Source: Homalodisca vitripennis (lineage: Eukaryota; Arthropoda; Insecta; Hemiptera; Cicadellidae). Taken from it: DNA of 64,000 bases. Made by a program: the position numbers and the translations under genes. Below, piece by piece: positions 26,424 through 38,789 of this stretch (positions are counted from its first letter, which is position 1; every line of letters starts with the position of its first letter). The notes beneath the pieces were generated by a model. That model did no database searches. It saw only the letters and a list, made by a program, of their open reading frames with translations, and was not told the DNA's origin. The DNA is taken from contig NC_060213.1 of assembly GCF_021130785.1 (NCBI RefSeq), forward strand, positions 64,642,001-64,706,000, given 5' to 3'.

Positions 26424-27539
26424 TATAACGCTTAATCTTTAGTTGCATCAATTTTATTATAGCGTTTGTTGGACAAAAATAGAACGTAATCTCACTAACA
26501 GATTTTGATCTGGAAGTATTTAGGTAAAATTAAAATAATTTTAAAATTAATAAACTATTAAACACGTAATATTCCCAAAATAATTAACAAAGCAGGAACG
26601 AAATCATTTGCAAATATAATTAAAGTGGGATATTTCCACTACAACAACGTTAGTACTTAAATAAGTAACAAAAGAAAAGCAATTTAGGTTTCCCAAAGCC
26701 AGCCTTTGTCATGCTTCTATTCAGAATTATATTTTATAGCTCTTCGGGAATATTAAATCTGCCGAGTGTATTATAGCTTATCTGGAACGCAATTTGCATG
26801 TATTTAATAGTGTTTTTCATACAGCGGCTTCAGTTGGAGTTTTCATAATTGTTTTTTTTTTTATGAAACCATAATGATCTGTTACATTAAAGTAAATTAA
26901 AATTGTATTAATCGTTACAGTTTAACTATTAAAATAAATCAGATCTTGCGTGATTGATTATATATACTTTGTAACCGTTGTACTGGTAAACATTTAAGAG
27001 CTCTAACAAAGTTTGTCCTTCAAGCTGTAAATCTTAAGATATGTTTTGAATGTAAGCTATAACGTTAGACCAGCGTGGGAGGTTTTAGAAACTAATATAA
27101 ACAGTTTTATCAACGAAGGCCCGAACCAACATAAATGAATTCAAAATGTTCGTAACTTCAAAATCACCAATTTTTCGAATCAATCAATCGATATACTTTC
27201 GCAAAATGAGAAAATAACTTAAATTATAGAGTCTGTATTCTGTGCCAACCAATAAATTATTCACCCCATCAACATCAATAACAACGGCGCAGTGTACCGG
27301 ATACAGCGGTTATCGCAAGATAACAGAACAATAACGCCGAGCGTCGTTAAGTGTTCGACTTCGCCTGGTAAAACGAGACATCATTTACTTTTTTATCAAT
27401 CCCAATTTATTGTAATTTTATTGAATGAGGGTGTATTGTTCCAACTCAAAATGTTCCAAACCCTGTTAAACAGAGTTGGATATCGAAGGACTCGACAGAA
27501 TATACATATTATCTTACCAAACAAAACAACAAAATAACT

Positions 27540-27870
27540 TTATTACATTAGTTACTATATCATATGACAAAATGTTATACGATTGTACTCAGTTCGTTTT
27601 CAAATTATTTTATTCTGTTGTTTTCCCGTTGCTATCTTGGTTATCCATAAGACTACCAAAAAGGTGTTTGAAGTGAAAAAGTAAAATTTGACCACACAAC
27701 ATGTAGTTTCTTATTGGTCCAAAAGGATTCTATGTAGAGTATTTAGTCTCCTAGGACCTTTCTATAAAAAGTTATCGCACAGATGGACAAACTGATAGAC
27801 GCACGGAAAGACAAAGTGACATTTTTTAAGGAAAGGCCTACCGGGTCTTTAATAAAGAAGACAATATTTC
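27540..27870 (+). repeat. Dispersed repeat family S copy, diverged
   Basis: It has the order seen in other family S copies: an aatgttatacgatt-type block, then gttttcaaattattt, then a ccataagac-type block, and a terminal gacggaaagacaaagtga-like segment. It is diverged from the copies at 48.8 and 58.9 kb. Confidence 0.45.
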
Positions 27871-28659
27871 AAAATAGTTAAATAAAATTATACGTCTGGA
27901 TTTTGTAGAAGATCAAACAAAGTCCCCCCCTAATTAGTGTTCCCTGCCTAATATTGTTCATATTTTCATCAGATACGCGGACTAAAATTGAAGTGAAATT
28001 GATTAAAACCCAAAAGAAAATATGATTAAAATGAAAAGGAAGTTGCTTGAGTAACTTTGTCGTAAAGATGTAGAGCACCTCAGTTCCTTTTAAATATTTT
28101 CCTGTGAATTGAGTTAATTTTTTCAGTTTCCTCTAAAATGAAAACATGCATTAATTAGACCTGTCAAATGCTTACACACCTGCTACCGTTTTACCTGCAA
28201 GCCTTGTGCAAGTTTTACTCAATCCATATTAACTGTAATATCCCCAAAAAGTAACTTAGCCTTGCTACCTATTTCACTATAATATAAAGCATAACAGAGT
28301 ACAATGCGTAAAGGCACAAAGAATAACGGCAAAGGCAGGATTACCTCTCTTTTGTTCCCCTCTCTTTGTTACTCTCAGTGTTATTCTTAAACAAACCATA
28401 TTAACGTAGGGAGTCCTGGTTTAAAGGACGCAAAGAAAAAACGTATTAGAGGGAAATTTTCCTTAGCGCAGGCCATTTAAACGCGATATTAATATTAGCT
28501 GGACAAAAGAACGTTTACTGATTTTTATCCTATAGGTGTCTTTCCGAACCAAAATATGAGACAAGGGAATGAAAACTTTAGACATATAATAAAGATGAGT
28601 CCCATACGGTTCGATTAAAAACAATTTAGGTTATATCCTATGTAGTAGTGAGGTCGGTT

Positions 28660-28900
28660 CAGTGTGAATGCTCTAATTTACCTTCCTCTAAGTGAAGCGT
28701 CTAGAATCTGATGCTGTCACGGACTTTACTCTTGAAATCTGAATTCAAGTTCGTTTGAAGAGATCCAAAAAGTTAGTGACGAAGATGCTCAAAATGAACT
28801 CACTACATCGTATTGACATCAGAGACGCCTAGCCTACAAAATATAGAGTAATCTAGGTAAACAGGAATTCTCATTGTCTCACCAGGTGCAGAACTGTCGA
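28660..28900 (+). repeat. Dispersed repeat family U, copy 1
   Basis: It shares with 54030-54290 the ordered blocks gtgaagcgtc-agaatctga, gctgtcac-gact, gttcgtttgaagagat, gctcaaaatgaac and gacatcagagac. Identity is about 75-80% by eye. No conserved reading frame is visible across both copies. Confidence 0.65.
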
Positions 28901-28950
28901 AACGATGTGTGTATATCGTATAATATGTATAATAATAAATAAATGTATTA

Positions 28951-28973
28951 TATATGTATATATATATATATAT
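28951..28973. repeat. Short (TA)n microsatellite
   Basis: A TA run with one G interruption. Confidence 0.85.
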
Positions 28974-29146
28974 AAATCTTATAATTAAATTATGTATTCT
29001 ATTGTATTAAATTTGTTAAATACTTAGTACTATTATTGCGGTTTAACTTATTATTATATATTTGGGAAATTGTTATTTCTGACATAAGTTAATATGTTAA
29101 AGTGCACCAACTTGTTAAAACAAAATAAGAATTAAAAGCTATTGAG

Positions 29147-29148
<2 letters not shown>

Positions 29149-29196
<48 letters not shown>
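29149..29196. repeat. (TA)n microsatellite
   Basis: A perfect TA run of about 48 bases close to the family V copy at 29340. Confidence 0.95.
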
Positions 29197-29201
<5 letters not shown>

Positions 29202-29339
29202 TATGAACTCCACATTATAGGGTTATCTTTATGTTAGAATAATAAATCGTAAATATATATATACACGTTAAATTTGTATAAATGGCAATAGCCTTATTTA
29301 ATTTCAATAAACATTGAATCGCAAGAATATATATGAATA

Positions 29340-29655
29340 AACATATATATATATATAAGAAAAGTGTAACTCGTGAATGTAAATCTTTTATTTCTGTTAT
29401 CGAATAAAGAACAATTATACGTAAACTCAAACATATCGAGTTTCAAACAATATATGAAACATTAATTTCAATGCGATAAATTCGTGCTATATAAAACCAT
29501 CATTAAATTAAAATCATCTCTCGCCAACTCTTACAAAGCTTTAATTTCGTTACTGTATTGAATGGTAAATTTAAAGTTTACCTTTTGAAATATTCGCTAA
29601 GCTTAAGCTTTTTTATTTCTATAATTTTTTATCTAATTTTACTTTTTTTATCAAT
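29340..29655 (-). repeat. Dispersed repeat family V, copy 2 of an inverted pair
   Basis: Its reverse complement aligns with 19675-19975, as described there. It lies about 9.4 kb away in opposite orientation, so transcripts of this intron could in principle form a long stem between the two copies. Confidence 0.85.
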
Positions 29656-30415
29656 AAAATTAATTATTAAAGATAATTTGGAGTTCAAATTTCTTGACAA
29701 AAGTTATATCAACATATTTTTTTTTCAACGGGAGCTGTATGTACGAAAAATAAACATTTTAGTGATTATGCACTATACAGAGTGTTTTTATTTGTGAATG
29801 GATCCTCCAACTTCAGGCCATGAACTCATTTATTTTAATTTATGTATATACAAGTACTGTATATTGGATATATAAGCCATATATTTCCTTAGAAATGAAA
29901 TAAATAAATAAAAAGAGTTCATGTTAAATGTCATATCAACCACAATATGACAAGCGAATAAAAATTTTTTAAGACCCCCTTTTATCACTTTATCTCGAAA
30001 TTTGCGGTTGGTAATGTGCAACTCCAGGACATAGAGTTGCTCAGAAAGTGACAAATCGGTTTTTGCTGTACCCAGTTTAGGTTCGACTATAGGGTATAAA
30101 TCAACCAGAAGTGAACTTACCTTTAATAATAATTATTAGTTTCAGTTACTAAGACTTGTAGAATAAAACTAGAATTAAAACGTTATCAGGTTATTGATAA
30201 CAACACCAGAAAACAAATCTGTATTCTTCTAAACCATTTTTAGATATAATTACTGCGATATAATCAATTATATACTCGTATAATAATACAGTTTTTGAGT
30301 AGTAAGTTTCAAGCAGTGTAGAATAACTTAGCACAATGCTATTGGACATAGTAGGATTTATAAATACTTGACTAGAAAGAAATTGGCTTGATTTAGGTGT
30401 ACAATATAATATACA

Positions 30416-32338
30416 GGTGACCATTAAGTCTTAGGACGACCTATAACTTTTAAACGACAAGAGATATCATATAACCAAATTTTGTATACTGTTACTGGAA
30501 ATTGTAAGCTACTTTTTTTGTGTACATGGTGGTCGTATTTCACCTTTTGGGGGATGGCCCGTCGGGGTTATAAGAAAATCTTTAATGACAGCCTATGTTG
30601 AGTTATACATCATTTTAAAGGTCTAGTTGAACTAAAAACAATGCCGCAAACCGGACTTCAAAAGGTTGATCCAGTCGGAAGGAATCGCTGTTCAAAGTTT
30701 AAAAAATGTTTAATACCATTATTACATAAGAAATAACTAATACTGTAGCTGTTAGAAGTTAAGGGGAATACTTAGTGAACTCATTTAAAAGTAGATGTTC
30801 AAAATGTTTTCCTTTCGGCCGGCCGTCTGACAATGTGCTAACCGGTTATAAATGCCGGCTACTGCATTTTGTAAGTATTCTCGTAGAATAGGTTGAGCTT
30901 CATGTGATATCCTATGTCTGAGTTCGTTCAGATCTGTAGGCTGAGTTCGATACACTTTGTCCTTGATGTAGCCCCATAGGAAGTAGTTCAAGCGGAGTTA
31001 GGTCAGGGGGAACGAGCCGGCCACTCAATCGCACCACGTCTTTCCAATCCACCGTGTGGGAATCTAAGTATTGCCTTACCTGAACACCATAGTGTGGCGG
31101 TGCTCCGTCTTGATGGAAAATCATGTTTGGAAGTCAGCGCCCAGAGTAGCTTGTAAAGCAGGAACTATCTCATTTTGGAGCGTATCATGATACTTGTTGG
31201 CATTTAAATTTCCATCGATGAAAAATGGTCCTAAAATTGAATTACGTACGATACCTGCCCATACGTTTAATTTTTGGGGATTTTCTGTGTGACACTAAAC
31301 TCATCCCAGTGTGGGTTAACATTATCCCAATACCGGCAGTTATGCCTGTTAACATGGCCATGCAACATAAAAGTCGACTCAATATAATACCCGTCTAAAA
31401 GTATTGGGTTTGGTCAATTTTATTCATCATAATTTCACTGAATTCCATCCGGCGATCAAAAACATCTTCGCTTAGTTACATTTCAATGAAAGACTGTCTT
31501 CGTCTGTCACAGTACTTGGTCGTCCAAATCTGGCTCGATCCTTAACACTACCAGTGTCTACAAAGCGAGGAACTGTGTACTGTGGTGTGGATTTAGAAAT
31601 AGGAGCTCTATCAGGAAAAGTAGCATTGAATAAATGTGTTACTTCTGGAAACGGTCTTACATTATAACCCCCAGTCGCGTATCATTAAAAGTGTAATTCT
31701 TTCACGCTCACTAAAAGCAACATCTCTTAAAAACTTATAACTTGCAGTAACAGGAATATGGCTGCAAAAAGTACTGTAGCTTAAGTGAAACTTATAAGAG
31801 AACTGATAGACAGATAACAGCCATTATGGGAAGTCCAGTGGATGGGAAACCTTGACCTAGAGGCACTGCTTTCACTTTTCATTGTACTTCTTATGCAGCA
31901 GGTTTTTCTGATTAAACGTAGCACATTTTCAGACGACCGAAAGGAAACATTTTGAACATCTACTTTTAAATGAGTTTCACTAAGTATTCCCCTTAACTTC
32001 CAACAGCTACAGAATTAGTTATTTCTTATGTATAATGGTATTAAACACATTTTTAAACTTTGAACAGCGATTTCTTCCGACTGGGTCAACCTTTTGAAGT
32101 CCGGTTTGCGGCATTGTTTTCAGTTCAACTAGACCTTTAAAATGATGTACAACTCAACATAGGCTGTCATTAAAGATTTTCTTATAACCCCCGACGGGCC
32201 GTCCCCCAAAGGTGAAATACGACCACCATGTACACAGAAAATTAGCTTACAATTTCCAGTAACGGTATACAAAATTTGGTTATGATATCTCTTGTCGTTT
32301 AAAAAGTTATAAGGTCGTCCTAAGACTTAATGGTCACC
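30416..32338 (-). mobile_element. DUF4817 mariner-like DNA transposon with about 420-bp terminal inverted repeats
   Basis: The ends are long inverted repeats: 30416-30841 matches the reverse complement of 31916-32338 at roughly 94% by eye. Both start ggtgaccattaagtcttagg going inward. The left end follows TA. The right end runs into a TA microsatellite, so the target-site duplication is unclear. The interior encodes a broken transposase on minus. The outer TIR segments include the last codons of the transposase reading frame. IS630-Tc1-mariner elements move by a DDE/D transposase that binds their TIRs. This copy is frameshifted and appears dead, but its TIRs are well matched, so it is not very old. 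It lies in the sense orientation of the ADAM intron. Confidence 0.9.
30785..31725 (-). pseudogene. Mariner-like transposase (DUF4817 type), frameshifted
   Basis: Read on minus, the N-terminal part shows GGYNVRPFPEVTHLFNATFP and VPRFVDTGSVKD followed by RARFGRPSTVT, the usual helix-turn-helix with a GRP motif. The middle shows GHVNRHNCRYW and LNVWAGIV. The catalytic region shows MIFHQDGAPPHYGVQVRQYL, containing the second Asp, then PPDLTPLE, the usual position of the third acidic residue. The C-terminus shows YFLWGYIKDKVYRTQPTDLN, in another frame. At least three frameshifts or stops separate these pieces, so no functional product is possible without several changes. No intact start codon is assigned. 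Confidence 0.85.
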
Positions 32339-32339
32339 C

Positions 32340-32344
<5 letters not shown>

Positions 32345-32409
<65 letters not shown>
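32345..32409. repeat. (TA)n microsatellite abutting the mariner right end
   Basis: About 65 bases of TA directly after the transposon's right TIR tip. Insertion next to or into a TA-rich target fits the TA preference of this superfamily. Confidence 0.95.
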
Positions 32410-32410
<1 letters not shown>

Positions 32411-35400
32411 CACAAAATAACGTCATAGCAATAACTTTATACAGAAGAATCTTCCAAACCATCAATGGATATTCTCTAATATACGGCGATGGCAGGTGAA
32501 TATGAAATCTAATTTCCTTACAAAAATATTCCAGATAGTTTAAAGTCATTAATTTAAATATAGTGTAGAATATTTTAAACAACTATGACATTTATTCAGC
32601 GTTGAACCTATCTCTTTTAAATTTAATAATAACTTGTAAACTGGTAAGAAACCACCTTTTATTACTTTCTAAAATAAAGTAAGCAAACAAACAATAACCT
32701 CATCATCGATGTTTGTTGAGAAATAAGTAAAAATCAAACATACAAAATACAAACGATGCTCTAGCAAACTTAGAAAATTGGATACGCTATAAACATTGTT
32801 TACTTTGGGTGAAATGAGTTTTCTGCTTGTTATTTACTGTTTACCAAGGGACGTATTTCTTGGAATTTAATTTGTTTACATTTAAAAGTTGAAACGCCAC
32901 ATTCATTTTCATAAATTGCTTCCTTATTGAGTTCTGAAGCTGCAGCCTCAGGCTTGAATATACTTCATAAATGGAAAATTAGGAGAAATGTGAAGATTTG
33001 ACATTATTATTAATACGGACTGGTTTATTTTAAACGTGTGAAATTTTTATTTCTTATTCAATACGCTGAAGAATATTGGTATTAAATTATTATTAAAAAA
33101 TTATTCTGTTGCTCTAAAAAATTGACCATTGGCTGAGCGTATCTAAGACTATCATTTCAGAAGCTGCAAACTTTTGAATTCATGTCTGTCTGTTGGTTGC
33201 ATAATACGGGAACAGACTGACTAATAGACTTAAAAATGTTTTTTAAGCTATATAAGCAAAATCGATTTGGTGTAATTCATTCCTTGGAATTTGGCTGATC
33301 GTTAGCCTTTTACGTTACTGTTATGAGTAACCATGATGACAACGTGAAAATCGTAGAATACATAAAATTTGTAAACAAACTTAATCCAATCATAATGACA
33401 ATTTTAACATGTAATATATGTAACCTAATGAAACGAGATGTGGACTTTAAACTGTGCTCTCAATCTTAGCGAAGCATGTTACGCGATACTTGGTGTGTTG
33501 TACCAACCTATCTGTGTCTACAAATATTGCTTTCTGAACGAAAGAAAGCATAAGACATCGGCACATTCATAAAAATTTCAATGGAAGAATCTGTATAATA
33601 GTCATTACCCCCAAATTTTACTTTATTTGGTATCAGTCTCCCATTTGTGAATTGTGATATTCAACACGATAAAATCCAAGCGGACAGAGCCTTAAGACTT
33701 AGTTAAGTCAGTATAATACAGTATATCGACTGGTATGGGCCTGTTTTTATAAGACGGATCTTATCAAAATTTGGCTTTATTAAGTTATCAATGGCTTGGA
33801 TCTTAATCAAGGATTTTGATAATGAAAAGTTTGGCGTCAAGGATGTATTACTACCCAAGGTGCAATTTCCAAAACATTGTATTGAGAGTTTTCTATAGCA
33901 AACGAGTTCTTATAAACATTTACATAATTATTATATTATTAATTAAATTATTTATTGGAATCAAATAATTACAGGCGTTACTCTTCTCCATGTAACAAGG
34001 CATTCTACATGCCGTTAATTGAAAATAAGGTTTTAAAAGAAAAAACACAAGGAAATTTACGAGTTCTTATATAATTATGATTATTGTATCCAGGGTCTTA
34101 GGTTGTAAACAAAATTATACTTTTTAGCATAGATAAGAATTTATAAAAATATTGATTTTTCAGTAGAGAAAAAATAATTTACAAGTTTCAAATAGTAGAT
34201 TAAATAATGACACACTACAATCAGTCCAATTTCGGAATCTCACTAAGTTTGAAAGTATAATTTTGGGAACTACCCAATAAATGGTCCGATCTTTAGTTAG
34301 TTACGTACATTTTGTACGGTGAAAATGGCAACCTCAAAGTAATTAGAATCGTTTCACTAATTTTAGTTCTTATAGTCATGTCTTTCTCACCAAATGTGTT
34401 TTAGTTGAGTTAGGGCATTTTTATCGCAACCATAATCAGACCAATGCTTAAGTTTATTTGGCACCCACATTATAATGCAGCTCCTTGGTTTTCCTCAGTT
34501 ACTGGGCTATTACTAATAATTATGAAAATAAATGGATCCGCAGAATTTGAACTTGCGTTATCTTTATCTGATAACGAGACTTTTACAGAGAAATCTCTCT
34601 CTAATTTTTACATAATTGATTTCATACCCGTCTATGAATTGAAGACGCTTGGCATAATGAAAGAGGAAGCACAGTATTGCAATAAAATTCCAACAATAAG
34701 AAAATTCTAAAGAAATGGAATGTTGTAGTAGGTGCCTGCGAATGCCTAGTAATTCTAAGGAATTCTAGCCACAAGTACGAGTGTTCATACTTTAGTCATT
34801 TTATAATAAAACATTTCAAGTTGCATAGGAATTTAGTAAAATATGTTTAGGTGTCTATTTTAATATCCGGTTATAATAAATTTGTACTAAGTAGGTTAGG
34901 TGTTTATTGTCATAAAAAATCAAAGTGGCTATTTGTTTCAACTATCGTGCTTTCATGAGTTTATTAGTTTAATTTATGGTATAAGATTTATTCCAGAGCA
35001 CTGTATTCTAAATAATTATGGGAGCAAAAATTCAATTTAAAAAAGAGACTCTATATATTACTATCGTAAATTAAGAATAGTCATTGTCTCATTAAGACAT
35101 AAAACTGTCTCTGTCTCACCCAAAATTACAAATACTGCCCCCGAAGGAAAATGAATCCTACATGTAAATGGCTAGATGGTTACTAAAGGGAAAGTTTGAG
35201 GGGGTGTGGAAAGTTGAGGGAGGGGAGGGGGTGTGCAGTGCCACATATTCGTAGGTTGTCAGTAACACTCTCGCCCGACTAACTCACACTTTGGGCCATT
35301 AATTGGACCTTCCTGCGCTTTTGACTCCACAATAGCCACATGTCGCTGATTATCGTTTAGTGCTTGATCAAGTTCCACCTCCATATTGAATATTCTCTGT

Positions 35401-35929
35401 CACTTGAGGCTTTGATATATTCAGCATCCGTGATAAAGCCTTGAATAGGACTGTGGAATATCGATGAGATAATATTCATTAGTATGTTGCTAAAGGGATG
35501 TAGTTTCCAGAGGCGCTGATGAGTAGGAAAGCCCTTTTGAATGCACGTTGTTATGACCACGTAACAGAGGCTTATTTAAATTGTGCTTTTATGTGCTTGC
35601 CTGATGAACCAAAGTTATCTTATGGTTTTCAAATTAACGGTAAGAAGCGTTACTTGTCTTTAAATATGGTCATTACTGATTATTAATGTTATTGAAAGCT
35701 GTACTTGCAGGAATTGGAAAGGAATCCACTCAAAGAAAGAGGCCACTTCATTAGTTATATTATTCTATTCATTATATCAAACTTTTCCGATTTGATTTGA
35801 TTTGGTTTTTTTTATCATATCTAATCTTTGTAAATTGTCTCTAAATTATGTTTTTATTCGAAACACCATAACGGTAACATAATTATGAATTGGCTAAAGC
35901 GTTGTTTGTTTTTTTTTCAATTTTATCGA
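32410..35929. other. AT-rich intron, with one G-rich tract
   Basis: No exon or transposon motif was recognised. The 88-codon frame at 34444-34710 has no recognisable domain. A GC-richer patch at 35270-35590 with a minus frame of 67 codons is also unrecognised. Confidence 0.5.
35200..35231 (+). other. G-quadruplex-prone tract
   Basis: G-runs of 5, 3, 4 and 5 (35200-35204, 35218-35220, 35222-35225, 35227-35231) meet the usual four-run pattern, though the first loop is 13 bases. Such a tract is conspicuous in DNA this AT-rich. Confidence 0.6.
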
Positions 35930-36215
35930 TCAACGTATGAAACGTTGTATCAATTTAGTACCGGTAGGTATATTAACTAAAGAGCTATAACTAAAGAAAG
36001 AAGTGTCACCGGCAAAAATTATTACATTGAAATATAAATTATGTGGCAAATCATTTACTAAAATTAAAAACAGCAAGGGACCCAGGACTGATCCCTGTGG
36101 AACCCCATACGTATAAACAACGTGAGGTTGAGAAACAACCAACAATACACTTTTTGCTCACTATATTTCAGGTACGATTTAAGAAGACCTTGAAGTGATG
36201 CCCTCTCTTACCTCT
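35930..36215 (-). pseudogene. LINE reverse-transcriptase fragment
   Basis: The minus strand encodes TYGVPQGSVLGPLLFLILVN and then DLPHNLYFNVIIFAGDTSFF. This is the GVPQGS-LGPLLF block followed by the catalytic box, here FAGD where FADD is expected, so the first catalytic Asp of the pair is lost. One frame away, GLLKSYLKY and KVYCWLF at about 36150-36215 fit the segment just before GVPQGS, showing a frameshift. It is more conserved than the Jockey remnant at 22.4 kb and appears to come from a different LINE clade. No ends are visible. Confidence 0.85.
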
Positions 36216-38789
36216 TCAACAGAGTTTAAAAAATGTTCTGAAAATACTTCTGGCGTTATACCAGGCCGATCTCGGTAAGGAGATTTTCTCTCAGCGGAGA
36301 GATAGACCATGCTGTTTTACACCTGTTTGAGGTGGACATGTTGATGAGGTCTTCATTTGAATTTAACCTTTCGTTCTTCAGCTCTCCTTTGTATTCGTTA
36401 CGAAGAATAGGCGTTTGTAGCAACTCCAGACTTCGTATTTTTGAATACAGTGTAAAAGCTCAGCACACCCAACAGTCTGTTAGCAGTTTAAATAATGAGT
36501 CAACCAATTGAACTTAAAACTTTTAAATTTAATTTTTGACTCATGATACAGCCTAGTGTTAACAGGGAAGCAAGTATTAAGTAAGTCCAAAAACATATAT
36601 AAAAACACTTCAAATATAGTAGTATTGGGTTCACATTAAGTTTGGAGCAGGTTTGGTCAATCCAATAAAGATAATGAAGCGGTTAATTTCTCAGCGTTAT
36701 TTTAATATAAGCACCTAGTTTCAACTGCCTTTGTACCGAGTTCCTTGACTAAGTGTCTGAACGGAAGAGACAATTTCAATGTTATCGTGATCAGATCACA
36801 AAAAAATAACTTAAATGTCTTCATCGCTAAGGTTTGTTACAACATTTTCTAAACTAGCATTGCCACTAGTAGGTTCACTAACCAACCATCTGAAGTTAAG
36901 ATTACAATAAGTCTTTTAATCTCTCTTCGATGTTTTAGTCACCACACATAACAATGGGTAGCTAAAGTTTACCAGAAAAATAAATAGACTTTCGTTCATA
37001 ATATATTAAAATAATCTGATAGAGATTTTGTCAAGGATACCAACAAAATTGTATAGTCCACTATTTTATGTTTGATGTTTCAATGTTCATTTCCCAACAG
37101 AAATAATTTACATCAATTACTGTGAAATTTATACCATTCCGAACTAAGAAACTCGTGCCCTCTCTACAATGATGTCTTCTACAATACATACTTGCCTAAC
37201 TAAAATAATTAATTTCCACCATATCAAGCGTTTATTTGGAACACCTATATTCAGATACACACAAAGCGATAAATCGAGAGTCAGAAAAAATTTCTTTCAG
37301 CATTTCGACTTTGTCATTTAAGGATTGTGCTAGGTCTGTATTAACCAACAACTAATAAATGAAAGTGAAAAATTGGACAGAACAAAATAATAAAATACAG
37401 GAACGAAATAAAAATAACATATCTATATTAACTTCTTAGAACTTCAAACTCATCTCTTGCACTTAGCTTCAGTATTCGAAGTGGAACTTGACGGTGAGGA
37501 ATGGAACCTGAGACGGGGAAGTCGTTATACAAATGAACTTGGCTAGCTCCTCACCACAGATTCCTCCGCACAAACCTTAGTTCCAGAAGTTTCATATGGT
37601 ATGAAACTTAAGTATTTTGCTTGCGTCCATTCGTTTCTCCATCTCTCTATCTAGCGTACTTACACACAATATCAACTTTTTATTCTCTCACAATTCTTTA
37701 TAGCTATTTTAATAAAAGAATGCAATTGTTAACCCTTAATTTTCATACAAAAAGTATGTGGATGCCTCCTTACAATGTGATTTGTCAACATTGCTGCAGA
37801 AAAATGAAAACTAATTAAGATAAATATCCTTCGAAGTTCACAAAACATCTAGCCCGTTAAAACTACAAGATCTCGAACATTTGGCTCCTGAACGTTTGAA
37901 CTTTGTCATAACTTATGGAAACTAATGGTCTATAGTATTTACTGGTGCAACAGTGATTGTGGAAGTAAAGACATTCATTGTATTTAGATTTAAATAATTA
38001 TTTAGAGTCATTAGGTCACGAATTTGAGTCATTAGCAGTGATGGTTTATATCTGATAGATACAAGATCTGCAAAAATAACTAAAATGTTGAGGTAGGCTA
38101 CCTAAAAACATTCTTAAATATGACCATATATAAAACATATGTGCAAGGGAAATTCTTAATAATTCAATACATGTATTATTATAAAATGAAAATTTAACAA
38201 ATTATAGTATATTAACTATTTCTGTAATTCCTAAAAACGTATTAAAAAATTACTTTTAATATGCACATAAAACTAAAGTACTTATTATAACTCGTTGAGA
38301 CAATAAATTAGTAACATTTCTATAACATTCAATACATTCTTAATATAAATTAAAAACAGTTGTTTTTGTCCTTTAGGGCTATAAAATGAAATAATAAAAT
38401 AACATTATATAAGTTTATAACGTACTGAACGTTCTGTATTTGAAAAAGTCTTATGTAATATGTTCGTAAAATTATGATTACTATTTAATTTTTATGAAAT
38501 GAAGCCAAAATATGATAAATAATTATAAATATAAGGAGTCACTTCAGGCATTTAACTGTTCATATAATAACCTTGTTTCGTTTGACGACGTAAAAACAGA
38601 AACTAATGTTTGTTTGTAAACATTATTGTATTTACAATTATTATGAGTGCATTATAATTATGTATATATTTATAAGTGCTGTAATATTTTATGCTCACTA
38701 TTAATTATAGTATTCAGTATAATTCATGCATATTGCAGATCAAATACAAGGTTTCACTGTAGACAATCATTTATCCGCGGCTGCTTTAT
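36216..38789. other. AT-rich intron sequence, nothing recognised
   Basis: No exon, array or transposon end was recognised. A GC-richer patch at 37440-37600 has no open family match. Confidence 0.5.

Larger units (their letters stand above)
23801..27539. other. AT-rich intron with one short duplication and a CA microsatellite
   Basis: Apart from the duplication at 24631-24887 and the CA run at 26388-26423, listed separately, I see no exon, transposon motif or array here. The 81-codon frame at 27292-27537 has no recognisable domain. Confidence 0.5.

Noticed and set aside
34444..34710. 88-codon plus frame
   Set aside because: Composition is mixed but no family resemblance or splice signals were found; treated as chance.
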